Assembly (NCBI GenBank): GCA_049976505.1
Contig: JBMFIC010000004.1
Span: 38,984-102,983 of the forward strand
Length of the DNA stretch: 64,000 nucleotides
Origin: CAYFFZ01 sp049976505
GTDB taxonomy: Archaea > Thermoproteota > Nitrososphaeria > Conexivisphaerales > UBA164
Direction of reading: 5' to 3'
How positions within the stretch are numbered: the first letter of the stretch is position 1; every line of letters starts with the position of its first letter. The position numbers were made by a program, and so were the translations under genes. The notes beneath the pieces were generated by a model that was given only the letters and a program-made list of their open reading frames with translations, was not told the origin of the DNA and did no database searches. Shown here one piece after another: positions 52,031 through 59,920 of the stretch.

Positions 52031-53087
52031 ACAGCCAGCCCTCCTTCAGGAAGAGCTCGGCGGTCAGGATCGTGTTTCCTGCGGCTCCCCTTATCGTGTT
52101 GTGCGACAGCAGAGTGTACCTGAGGGAGTGATCGTCAAGCCCCTTCCTAATTCTTCCCACAACTACGCTCATACCAGGTACCGATCCCGCGTACCTGTCA
52201 AGCCTCGTCTGTGGCCTGTCGGGCTCCTCCCTGACTATGATCGGCTGCTCAGGGGCCGTGGGAAGCTTCAGCTCCTGCGGAAGTCCCCTGAAGTTCCTTA
52301 GCACCTCCGCCGCATCCTCCGGGGTTATCCTCTTCTCGGTCTCTATGTAGACGCTCTCCATGTGTCCATCTATCGTGGGCACCCTGTGGCACATGGCAGC
52401 CACATCTATGTTGGCGAACTCCACGCGGTTTCCGACGACCTTACCAAGTATCTTCTGGGTTTCAATGAAGACCTTCTCCTCCTCGTCCTTTATGTAGGGT
52501 ATCACGTTGTCCAATATGCTCATGCTGGCAACTCCTGGGAACCCTGCACCGCTCACAGCCTGCATCGTGGCGACCACAACCTTCTTTATCCTGAACTCAT
52601 CGTGAAGGGGCTTGAGGGTGACGTTCAGACCTATGGACGTGCAGTTGGGCCCCGTAGTCAGGAACCCGTTCCAGCCCCTCTTCTTCTGCTCCTTTATGAG
52701 CACCCACTGCTCCGGGTTTATCTCGGGTATCAGAAGGGGCACGTCAGGCTCCATCCTGTATGCTGATGCGTCGCTCATCGTTGGGAAGTACTTCGCGTAC
52801 AGGGGCTCCAGCTCCCTTGCGGCCTCAGTCGGGAGGCAGCTGAAGAACAGGTCTGCCTGCTGATGCTCTGGATCGGCCTCGAGCACAGTCATCTCCTGTA
52901 TCTCACGTGGAGGCTCGTAGGACGTCACCCACTCCCCAGCCTTGGCCTCCCTGAACTTCTTTCCTGCCGACTTCTTTCCTATGACGTACTTTATCTTGAA
53001 CCAGGGATGGCTGGCGAGCATCCTGACGTACTCTGCCCCAACCATTCCCGTCGCACCAAGTATTCCAACCTCCAGAGTCTCCTTCAT
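52017..53087 (-). CDS. asd: Aspartate-semialdehyde dehydrogenase (archaeal type)
   Basis: A 356-residue NADP-dependent dehydrogenase. VGILGATGMVGAEYVRMLAS is the cofactor loop, FLTTGPNCTSIGLNVTLKPL holds the catalytic Cys, ATMQAVSGAGFPGVASM follows, and MCHRVPTIDGHMESVYIETE contains the conserved His. It makes aspartate semialdehyde, which is both a lysine/threonine/methionine precursor and the donor for the archaeal shikimate route. It overlaps lysC by 4 bp. Confidence 0.95.
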   Translation of the reverse strand: MKETLEVGILGATGMVGAEYVRMLASHPWFKIKYVIGKKSAGKKFREAKAGEWVTSYEPPREIQEMTVLEADPEHQQADLFFSCLPTEAARELEPLYAKYFPTMSDASAYRMEPDVPLLIPEINPEQWVLIKEQKKRGWNGFLTTGPNCTSIGLNVTLKPLHDEFRIKKVVVATMQAVSGAGFPGVASMSILDNVIPYIKDEEEKVFIETQKILGKVVGNRVEFANIDVAAMCHRVPTIDGHMESVYIETEKRITPEDAAEVLRNFRGLPQELKLPTAPEQPIIVREEPDRPQTRLDRYAGSVPGMSVVVGRIRKGLDDHSLRYTLLSHNTIRGAAGNTILTAELFLKEGWLYDYR

Positions 53088-54307
53088 GACTCCTTCACCT
53101 CCAGGTTTTTGCTTATAAGGTTTAATGCCTCATCGGCATCCTTTGCGCTGACGTATACCTTTATCGTACTTGTGGCCGTGGTTACCCCATAGATGTTTAT
53201 TCCCCTCTCAGCCAGCGGGGAGACTACCCTGCTCAGGTAGCCCGGGGTTCCCTCCAGGTCAAACGACTTCACCGTTATCTCGGCAAGGGAGGACATAACG
53301 CTTATGGCCTTTGCCGCGCCATCCCTGACAAGGCCGTCGTGTACCTTCTGGTAAAGCTCAGGCCTGTCTGAAACGTAAAGCAGAAGCGCCTTAGATCCGA
53401 GCACCATTCCGTAGATCTGGGAGCCAATCGAGCTGAGTATGCTGCTTGCCTTCCATATCACCTCGGAGCTCTCATCCGATGGGATTATGGTTATCATGCT
53501 GACGTCCCTTGCCGAGAGATAAGTTCCGATGCCGTTGGTCGGGTTCACTATGGTGCCGCTAGAAAGGCCCTCGTCAAGGCTTGTTATCCTGAGGACGGTG
53601 TTCAGGTACTTGAAGGCCTTGTAGTGGATCAGCCCCGATCCCCCTGCGGAAAGCGCGAGCGCTTCATCCATGTCCAGCTCGTCTATAGGCCTTGCGTTCT
53701 GGGCCTTCTTGGGATCCCCGGAGTAGGCCAGGCCAACGTCCTTAAAAAGGACAACCTCTCTGGCTCCAAGGGCGTTGCCAAGCACAACCGCCGTGGTGTC
53801 GCTGCCTCCCCTTCCGAGCGTCTGTATTTTGCCCTCCTCGTTCACTCCGATGAACCCGCATACCACAGGCACCTTTCCCTCCTTCAGCAGTGGCATTATC
53901 TTCTCCTGCACGTCCTTTCTCGTTTTCTCCATGTCGACGTCCGCGTTGAGGTAGTCGCCAAAGCTGTGTACTGGCCAGAGGTCCGACTGGGGATCCACAA
54001 GGACGGCTTCTATGCCGTTTGCTCTCAGCGCCGCGACCATGATTCTGGCGCTTACCCTCTCTCCCATGGATATTATCTCTGCCCTGTCGGCTTTGTCGGT
54101 AATGTTCAGCTTTGTGGCTATCTCGTCGAGCCTGTTGGTCTCTCCCTTGAGAGCCGATACGACCACGACAACGCTTTTTCCCTCGGAGACGATCCTTTTG
54201 ATCGTGGAGACGGTCTTGTTTATCTGATCGGGGTCAGTAAGGACGGAGCCTCCTGTCTTCAGGACGTATATAAAGTAGATCGCCCTCCACCACTTCTCCC
54301 CTCGCAA
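53084..54307 (-). CDS. lysC: Aspartate kinase
   Basis: A 407-residue kinase, first in the aromatic operon. The amino-acid kinase domain has YVLKTGGSVLTDPDQINKTV, VVVVVSALKGETNRLDEIA, TLGRGGSDTTAVVLGNALGA and VLFKDVGLAYSGDPKKAQNA. Two ACT domains follow, with SLAEITVKSFDLEGTPGYLS in the second, suggesting feedback control. The usual K-F-G-G-(T/S) start is K-T-G-G-S, a small variant. TTG 54307 is the marked start. The TATA box at 54321-54330 implies a transcript beginning near 54300, so the true start may be a few codons downstream. Confidence 0.93.
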   Translation of the reverse strand: MRGEKWWRAIYFIYVLKTGGSVLTDPDQINKTVSTIKRIVSEGKSVVVVVSALKGETNRLDEIATKLNITDKADRAEIISMGERVSARIMVAALRANGIEAVLVDPQSDLWPVHSFGDYLNADVDMEKTRKDVQEKIMPLLKEGKVPVVCGFIGVNEEGKIQTLGRGGSDTTAVVLGNALGAREVVLFKDVGLAYSGDPKKAQNARPIDELDMDEALALSAGGSGLIHYKAFKYLNTVLRITSLDEGLSSGTIVNPTNGIGTYLSARDVSMITIIPSDESSEVIWKASSILSSIGSQIYGMVLGSKALLLYVSDRPELYQKVHDGLVRDGAAKAISVMSSLAEITVKSFDLEGTPGYLSRVVSPLAERGINIYGVTTATSTIKVYVSAKDADEALNLISKNLEVKES

Positions 54308-54320
54308 GCCATATTGCGAG

Positions 54321-54330
54321 GTTATATTAA
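54321..54330 (-). promoter_or_regulatory. TATA box of the aromatic operon
   Basis: TTAATATAAC on the minus strand, the only TATA-like element before lysC. The nine downstream genes overlap or abut, so they probably depend on this single promoter. Confidence 0.5.
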
Positions 54331-54393
54331 AGCGTTCCTCCCATGTTTTAAGGGCGCTGAACCTGGCAGTTTTAATTTCGAACCTAGCGCATA

Positions 54394-54428
54394 CTGACCT
54401 TTTCTCCGCCCTGAATGGCGAGGCTTTA
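54394..54428 (-). mobile_element. Relic right end of an IS605/TnpB-type element (copy D)
   Basis: The minus strand reads AAAGCCTCGCCATTCAGGGC followed by GGAGAAAAGGTCAG. It is a diverged copy of the end at 54550-54590, only 157 bp away and in the same orientation, which suggests nested insertions. Confidence 0.55.
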
Positions 54429-54470
54429 TGCGCACTCTAAGCCCCCTATTTTTATAAAAATCAGCCTGAG

Positions 54471-54551
54471 TCAGCCCTGCGCTGATGGCCTTTCGTCTAG
54501 GGCCATGCCAAGCCATCCGACAACTCCATCCCTGACAACGTACACCGTCTG
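54471..54551 (-). pseudogene. 26-codon coding remnant between two IS ends
   Basis: The minus strand reads TVYVVRDGVVGWLGMALDER, then PSAQG and TGA. Codon use and amino-acid pattern look coding (alternating strand residues), but the fragment is too short to name. Its upstream side is cut exactly by the TnpB element right end. It looks like the C-terminal tail of a gene displaced by the element. Confidence 0.4.
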
Positions 54552-54600
54552 ACCTCCTCCCCGCCCTGAAGAGCGAGGGTTCCCGAGGTCTCGAGGGTTA
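54550..54600 (-). ncRNA. Right end and probable 3' part of the TnpB-associated guide RNA (omega RNA)
   Basis: The minus strand runs from the tnpB stop through CTCGAGACCTCGGGAACCCT, then CGCTCTTCAGGGCGGGGAGG and AGGTCAG. It folds into a GC-rich hairpin, and right ends of TnpB elements commonly encode the scaffold whose guide is the sequence just beyond the end. Here the guide would start with ACGGTGTACGTTGTCAGG. RNA production is inferred from the family, not shown. Confidence 0.45.
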
Positions 54601-55956
54601 CTCCCCTTTAACGGGAGCTACTCCGCTGTGCATGACGATGTACGAAAGAGGCTTTGCAGCGCTCTGGACTAACAGACCAGCTGCTTTCCTGAGTATGTTC
54701 AGAGCGCCGTTGAGATCAGAGTGAAGCTTATGCCCAAGAGGGCACCTGATTACTCCTCTTGGACTTCTGATCACTTCGACGCCGTGATACGCGCAGAGCC
54801 TTGAGGTGTTGTGCTCAATCACCTCGTATACTTTCATTCCGTACTCCTGAGCCTCAAGCTCGATCGCGTCCATCAGCTCGCGGTATGACCATAAGTTCTC
54901 AGTGAGCTTGTTTCCCTTATCCTGAGCGATTTCATATGGATAGCCGATGTACAGCGCTGAAACTCCGAGCTCCCAGAGCTTTTCAATTAGATGAGATGCC
55001 AAGGTCCTGTACAGGTGAGCTATTCTTCGGCTCAGCCTTCCCTCAAGCCTCCTCCTCTCAAGCCTGAGCTCCTCTGCCCATTCGCTCAGCTTAAGATTTC
55101 TTGCTCTGTCCTCAAGCGATCTAATCTCTGAAATCCTTCTCTGCATGTAGAAGAAGTCCTCCTTTGCTCTTGAGCCCTTGTATAAAAGCCACGTCCCATC
55201 AGAAACAATGACCGAGGCGAGCACGTTTATCCCTAGGTCGATCGAGGCTCTCTTATTTCCTTTAGGCTTCTCCCTCTGGACCTCCTTTCTTTCCCCTTTT
55301 ACAACATTCCTTTTCGCTTCTACGCCAACCTCCACGGGTATCGATGCGTACCAAGCCTGCTTTGTTTCATCATAGTAGATCTCAAGCCTGCCCTGCTTTC
55401 CGTACCACTGCAGCCTTCCTGCAAACGGGATCCTGAGCTTGAAATGCCTGAGAATGATTATTCTGTTCTTCTCGTCAACGGCGTAGCCGTCGTTCCTGAT
55501 CACGAGCAGGAGCCTTCTCCTTTTGTTCTCTTTCATGTAGCCGGGTGGCTTAACTCGGAACCAGCTAGGAAGCCTTCCCTCCTTCTTCGCCTTGAGCAGG
55601 CTGAAGAATGAGAGCCATGCCTCGGTGTTCCTGTTGATCAGCTGTTGGACGCTGGCCGAACCAATGATGCTCTTGTATTTCTCATAAACGGCCTTAGCCG
55701 TGCCCTCGAAGTCTATCCTCTGTCCTGAGAAGAGCTGCCGCCTTCTCATGTAGTTCAGCTCGTTAAATGCTTTCGCGAATAAGTCTCCTAGCTTTTTTAG
55801 CTTTCTTTCAGCGCTTCCTCTCGGCAGCAGGCGCACCCTGTTGGTCCTTTTATTGCTGGGCCTTACCTCAACAATCTGTTTTTCGGCGACGGCCGGTATG
55901 GCCTGAGGGGTCGGCTCAGGCGCCCCACCGAATTCAAGTTGACCGGCCATCGCCAT
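54598..55956 (-). CDS. tnpB: TnpB RNA-guided nuclease, IS605 OrfB family
   Basis: A 452-residue TnpB. The RuvC core starts RASIDLGINVLASVIVSDG (first Asp) and ends HKLHSDLNGALNILRKAAG (last Asp). A CCHH-type zinc knuckle lies between CAYHG and CPLGH. The middle motif, which usually supplies a Glu, reads SALYIGYPYEIAQDKGNKLT; the Glu sits three residues later than usual, so its activity is uncertain. The N-terminal 55 residues are Pro/Glu-rich and atypical (the true start could be later). Relatives are the Thermoproteota-type OrfB proteins with the IG.P..IA.DKGN motif. Confidence 0.87.
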   Translation of the reverse strand: MAMAGQLEFGGAPEPTPQAIPAVAEKQIVEVRPSNKRTNRVRLLPRGSAERKLKKLGDLFAKAFNELNYMRRRQLFSGQRIDFEGTAKAVYEKYKSIIGSASVQQLINRNTEAWLSFFSLLKAKKEGRLPSWFRVKPPGYMKENKRRRLLLVIRNDGYAVDEKNRIIILRHFKLRIPFAGRLQWYGKQGRLEIYYDETKQAWYASIPVEVGVEAKRNVVKGERKEVQREKPKGNKRASIDLGINVLASVIVSDGTWLLYKGSRAKEDFFYMQRRISEIRSLEDRARNLKLSEWAEELRLERRRLEGRLSRRIAHLYRTLASHLIEKLWELGVSALYIGYPYEIAQDKGNKLTENLWSYRELMDAIELEAQEYGMKVYEVIEHNTSRLCAYHGVEVIRSPRGVIRCPLGHKLHSDLNGALNILRKAAGLLVQSAAKPLSYIVMHSGVAPVKGE

Positions 55957-56004
55957 GAGAGTAAAGTTTGAAAAACTTTCATAAATGTTTTACGCGTAGA
56001 GCTT

Positions 56005-56033
56005 CCTCGCCCTTCAGGGCGAGATGAGGTCAG
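56005..56033 (+). repeat. Left-flank inverted end sequence of the TnpB element (copy F)
   Basis: The plus strand reads CCTCGCCCTTCAGGGCGAGA then TGAGGTCAG, matching the right-end sequences but in opposite orientation. It contains a CGCCC...GGGCG hairpin. It lies about 50 bp upstream of tnpB and 50 bp before the antiporter gene. Confidence 0.55.
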
Positions 56034-56086
56034 CTCCAAAAGGTTAAACCTAAGGTTTTTTAAAAGGACACGCGTAGAATGGATGA

Positions 56087-57274
56087 ATGATCCTGGGGCC
56101 CTTCAACTACGAGATAATGCTGACGTTCATCCTGATAGGGGTACTGATGAGCATGCTTTCACAGAGGCTCGGGGTTTCATACACTACATCGCTTCTCCTC
56201 CTGGGAATATTCATAACCTTTCTCAACATAAGGCTCGGCCTGTTTCCCCAGGCCGCGGCCCTCACGAGCCTCCTCTCAACCCAGGTCTTCTTCGGCATAA
56301 TCCTGCCCCCTATAATCTTCAAGGCAACCCTAGACCTCGACCTCAACCTCTTCGCCGACAACCTCTGGCCCATAGTCTACCTGGCGACCATAGGCGTCCT
56401 GATCTCCGTCGTTCTGATTTCGCTCCTAGTGCACCTGCTGCTTGGGATGCCCTGGTTCTACTCCCTGATCTTCGCCACGATAATATCCCCGACGGATCCG
56501 GTTGGAGTCATAGTGGCGCTCAAGAGGGCAAGGGGCGTGAGCATGACCGCTTCGCTCGTTGAGGGCGAGGCTCTTCTGAACGATGCGACCGCGGTCTCCC
56601 TCTTCTCCATTCTCCTCTCGATCAGGCTCAGCACCACGTTCCTGAGCTACCTCAGGATAATCGGGGCCGTCTTCCTCCTCTCGCCGGTCATAGGATACCT
56701 TATGGGTTACTTCGCTAGGAGGATCATGCCCTACCTGCAGAGCATGGAGTCGAGGATAGCCCTCCTGCTTTCAGCTTCCTACATATCCTTCCTAATAAGC
56801 CAGGCGGCAGGAGGCTCAGGCATAATATCTGAGATCATAACGGGGGTGGTCGTATCGAGGGGGCTGGGAGACGAGAGGGGCGAGATAAACGCCTTCTGGT
56901 CCGTCCTTGACTACATAGTGACCTCGCTCCTCTTCATATCGATGGGCCTTGTCTTCAACCCGTACCTGATAATAGGATACGGCGCGGTGATCGCAGTCTC
57001 ATTTATCATAGTCTTCATATCTAGGGTGGCCCTTGTGAGGACCCTGAGGCTCTTCAGGCAGAGGTACGACTACCCGCTGGTAGTTCTCAGCGGGATCAGG
57101 GGCGCCATCCCCCTGGTCCTTGCCCTTAACCTGCCAGAGATCATATCCTCCGGGACCGACTACACGAGGCTCATAGTCGCCATGACGGTTGGGATAGCGT
57201 CGATATCCCTGATATTCCAGACCGCTCTGGCTCAGCGCAGGATATCGAGGATAGAGCGGGAGATGCGATCATGA
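56087..57274 (+). CDS. CPA1/NhaP-type Na+(K+)/H+ antiporter
   Basis: A 395-residue membrane protein with about twelve helices. The transport core has SPTDPVGVIVALKRARGVSM (ion-binding Asp; N/T-D-P pattern) and SLVEGEALLNDATAVSLFSI (E-G-E-x-L-x-N-D), both hallmarks of the cation:proton antiporter-1 family. ISGIRGAIPLVLALNLP is the typical late helix with R-G-A. It exchanges Na+ or K+ for H+ and helps pH and salt homeostasis. A TATA-like GTTTTTTAAAAG lies about 30 nt upstream of the ATG. Confidence 0.9.
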   Translation: MILGPFNYEIMLTFILIGVLMSMLSQRLGVSYTTSLLLLGIFITFLNIRLGLFPQAAALTSLLSTQVFFGIILPPIIFKATLDLDLNLFADNLWPIVYLATIGVLISVVLISLLVHLLLGMPWFYSLIFATIISPTDPVGVIVALKRARGVSMTASLVEGEALLNDATAVSLFSILLSIRLSTTFLSYLRIIGAVFLLSPVIGYLMGYFARRIMPYLQSMESRIALLLSASYISFLISQAAGGSGIISEIITGVVVSRGLGDERGEINAFWSVLDYIVTSLLFISMGLVFNPYLIIGYGAVIAVSFIIVFISRVALVRTLRLFRQRYDYPLVVLSGIRGAIPLVLALNLPEIISSGTDYTRLIVAMTVGIASISLIFQTALAQRRISRIEREMRS

Positions 57275-57309
57275 AAGGTTAATAAGGGCGTTCGGAGCTC
57301 TATTAGAAG

Positions 57310-58908
57310 ATGGCCGGGGTTTCTGGAGCTAGGTACGTGCTCACCTACCTCAGGAGGATAGGCGCCGACAGGCTCTTCATCGTATCCGGCACGGACTACG
57401 CAGCCTTCATAGAGGAGAAGGCACGCGGCGGTGACCTTCCGGAGTTCGTCGTCGTTCCGCACGAGATAACCGCTGCCTCGGCAGCTGTCGGATACGCCCT
57501 TGCCGGCAGGACCGGGGCCGTTGCAGTTCACACTATCCCGGGCACAATGAACGCCCTCGGGATCATAGCAGATGCCTACTCAATGAGGCTGCCTCTCTTC
57601 GTGATCGCGGGTAGGAGCCCATACACCGAGAGGGGAAGCACGGCGAGCAGGGACCTGAGGATTCACTGGACCCAGGAGGCAAGGGATCAGGGAGGAATAG
57701 TGAGGCAGTGGGTCAAGCTGGACCTCGAGATAAGGGATGCCTCCCAGCTTCCCGACGCCATGGCCAGGGCCTACCAGTTCGCCATGAGCGAGCCGAGGGG
57801 TCCGGTGTACCTCATGATTCCGCGAGAGGTGAGCGTTCAGGAGGTCAGGGAGGAGAGATATCCGGTCTCGGACGCGTTCGAGCCCGGGCCCACGTCGGAG
57901 GCACTGTCCAGGGCCCAGAAAGCCATAGAGGAGAGCGAGAGCCCGGTCATAGTCACCTGGAGGGCTGGAAGGAGGAGGAGCTGGTACCAGAGCCTTAAGA
58001 GCTTCGCGGACAGGGTCGGGATCCCAGTTCTCAACTACTACGGAGAGTTCGTGAACTACAGGGGCGAGATGGCGCTCGACTGGCTCGACCTGAAACAGGC
58101 CGACCTCCTAATAGCTGTTGAGTGCGAGGTGCCTTTCATACCAAGGAGGACCGAGTTCAGGGGGAGGCTCATGAGGGTCGACGTTGACCCACTGTACTCG
58201 TACATACCCTACATGGGGTTCGGGTGCGACCTGTGCGTTCAGTCATCGGTTTCCGAGCTCTTCGACAGGCTGAATGTAAGGGAGAAGGGGGAGCTGAAGG
58301 CCAGGGTCAGGGAGATGCACGCTGAGCAGGAGAGGAGAAAGATGGAGGAGGTTGAGTCCATGAAGAAAAGGAGAAGGATACACCCGAGACTCCTCTCCTA
58401 CTACGTTGGGAGGCTGGGGCTTCCGGTGATCAACGAATATCCTCTGGCCCCCGAGTACACCGGCCTGGACTGGGGAATGTACTTCTCTGATCCTGGCTTC
58501 GGTCACCTGGGCTGGGCCCTGGGGGCGGCCTTCGGCTTCTCCCTTGCTGCTGGAAAGAGAAGCGTGGCCGCAGTTGGCGATGGGGCGTTCATATTCGGGG
58601 TTCCGGAGGCGTTCTACTACGCTGCCAGGACATACGGAACCGATGTCACGGTCGTAATATTCGACAACGGCGGCTGGATGGCAAGCGCGGAGGCGGTGGA
58701 ATCAGTCTTTCCCAACGGGGCAGCAAGGGCAAGGAGGACATTTCCCGGGGCCGATTTCAGGAGGTACGACATAGGCGCCACGGTGAGGGCGTTCGGAGGG
58801 TACTACAGGCTTATAGAGAGGCCTGAGCAGATTGAGGAGGCCCTGAGCGAGGCCGTCAAGCACAGGGGGATATCAGTGGTTCAGGCGGTGGTTGAGAGGG
58901 CGAGGTAG
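57310..58908 (+). CDS. Thiamine diphosphate-dependent enzyme (acetolactate synthase/benzoylformate decarboxylase-like)
   Basis: A 532-residue three-domain ThDP enzyme. The catalytic Glu is in VVPHEITAASAAVGYALAGR near residue 55; the central domain follows (SPVIVTWRAGRRRSWYQSLK). The ThDP/Mg motif is AAVGDGAFIFGVPEAFYYAA to VVIFDNGGW (GDG-x26-N). It decarboxylates or ligates 2-keto acids. It lacks the usual FAD-binding features of true acetolactate synthase and has no small subunit beside it, so a decarboxylase or lyase of unknown substrate is likelier. It begins 35 bp after the antiporter. Confidence 0.82.
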   Translation: MAGVSGARYVLTYLRRIGADRLFIVSGTDYAAFIEEKARGGDLPEFVVVPHEITAASAAVGYALAGRTGAVAVHTIPGTMNALGIIADAYSMRLPLFVIAGRSPYTERGSTASRDLRIHWTQEARDQGGIVRQWVKLDLEIRDASQLPDAMARAYQFAMSEPRGPVYLMIPREVSVQEVREERYPVSDAFEPGPTSEALSRAQKAIEESESPVIVTWRAGRRRSWYQSLKSFADRVGIPVLNYYGEFVNYRGEMALDWLDLKQADLLIAVECEVPFIPRRTEFRGRLMRVDVDPLYSYIPYMGFGCDLCVQSSVSELFDRLNVREKGELKARVREMHAEQERRKMEEVESMKKRRRIHPRLLSYYVGRLGLPVINEYPLAPEYTGLDWGMYFSDPGFGHLGWALGAAFGFSLAAGKRSVAAVGDGAFIFGVPEAFYYAARTYGTDVTVVIFDNGGWMASAEAVESVFPNGAARARRTFPGADFRRYDIGATVRAFGGYYRLIERPEQIEEALSEAVKHRGISVVQAVVERAR

Positions 58909-59280
58909 AGCCGGGCATTCAGTCCGGCCAGGCGGAAAGCCGTTGGTCCTGATCTCAGGCCTTTCTCCCGATAACCGACCCTCTCCCCACACCTCTGTTC
59001 AACGATATGTACGTAAGCAGTTTAACTGTGTTATCAGGCATGTGCTTCGAATTCTTTCCAACCTTTATGCCAGACCCTTCTCTCAAGAGCTTGAGGAGAG
59101 CTCATACAACTTCCTTACTAAACTCCTTCTGGACCCATCGGTTTGTACATTATTAGTTCACTTAAACGTTCAGGCCGATGAGGTCCGTTTAGGTCCATCT
59201 AAAAGAGCGAATTTTTACACCTGCGGATGTATTGTGATTACCGATTAATTTATATGACGGCTATTTTTGCTATTTTTTGT
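58909..59280. other. Intergenic, no supported gene
   Basis: No open frame with supporting motifs is visible. The sequence turns AT-rich toward 59280, where the regulatory region of the decayed ECF operon begins. Confidence 0.45.
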
Positions 59281-59300
59281 ATTAAACATATATGTTTAAT
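59281..59300. promoter_or_regulatory. 20-bp perfect palindrome before the decayed ECF operon
   Basis: ATTAAACATATATGTTTAAT is a perfect inverted repeat located 25 bp before the TATA box. A related half, AATGTTTAAA, overlaps that TATA box. This is a convincing operator for a dimeric repressor or activator. Confidence 0.6.
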
Positions 59301-59324
59301 ATAATTAAATTATAAACAGTAATG

Positions 59325-59332
59325 TTTAAATA
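59325..59332 (+). promoter_or_regulatory. TATA box of the decayed ECF operon
   Basis: TTTAAATA ends 22 nt before the ATG at 59355, correct for a leaderless archaeal promoter. Its survival in front of broken genes suggests recent decay. Confidence 0.5.
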
Positions 59333-59340
59333 GTTCCCAG

Positions 59341-59357
59341 CATGACTGTTTGTCATG
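59341..59357 (+). promoter_or_regulatory. Inverted repeat over the start codon
   Basis: CATGAC-TGTTT-GTCATG is a perfect 6-bp-arm inverted repeat that includes the ATG of the S-component pseudogene. It could be a second operator or a small hairpin at the start of the transcript. Confidence 0.35.
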
Positions 59358-59909
59358 CAAAGTTATAAAAAACGTTACTTTACTGCACGAGACCTTTCAG
59401 TTATTGCTGTGTTTTCTGCCATGCGGTTTGCGCTTCAGTACTTTGCAGGCAGAATCACTTTTATTCCTGGCGCAGAAAGACCAATAGTTGCCTTTCCAGT
59501 TGCTTTTATGGCCGCCATAACGTACATTTACGTGCGAAAGATCGGTGCCATAGGAATAACAACGCTAGTTACCGGAATTCTCATGCTATTCATGTCAGGA
59601 TTTCCTCCAGTAATATTTGAATGAATTGGGGCCACTGTGGGTGCAGAAGCAACAGTCATAATCGGGCATTTATTAAAGGGAAATTGTGGAAAAATTTACC
59701 TGTCTCTGACAGGAGGCTTTTTGATGCTCGGAAGAGGGATAGGCGTAACGGTAAGGCTTCTAATTTTTCTGCCAGTTGCGGTGCTTCACCATGTGGCCAC
59801 TCTGGCGCTCCTGATCCTATATATGGTGTTCAACGGTCCTGTGCGATTTGTGTTGGGAATGTTTGGAGCTTTTGTAGCCACAAAGGCCTATGAAAGGTGG
59901 TTCAGCTGA
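59355..59909 (+). pseudogene. ECF transporter S component, broken by TGA
   Basis: The frame encodes a hydrophobic protein (LSVIAVFSAMRFALQYFAG, IVAFPVAFMAAITYIYVRKI, then LIFLPVAVLHHVATLALLIL), about 184 residues with five to six helices, in the style of ECF S components. TGA at 59622-59624 interrupts it after the third helix. The same frame continues on the other side (IGATVGAEATVIIGHLLKGN) to TGA 59909, so only one nonsense codon is visible. It heads an operon whose genes are all damaged. Confidence 0.65.
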
Positions 59910-59920
59910 GGTGCTGGTAA

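Larger units (their letters stand above)
54550..56033 (-). mobile_element. TnpB-only IS605-type element
   Basis: The element consists of a tnpB gene with a right-end sequence just after it (54550-54590) and a similar inverted sequence before it (56005-56033, plus strand CCTCGCCCTTCAGGGCGAGA then TGAGGTCAG). No tnpA transposase gene is present, so movement would need a transposase in trans. The element separates the aromatic operon from the antiporter gene. Confidence 0.75.

Noticed and set aside
57310..58908. Genuine acetolactate synthase for branched-chain amino acids
   Set aside because: No regulatory subunit or ilv neighbour is present and FAD-site features are weak; kept as a generic ThDP enzyme.
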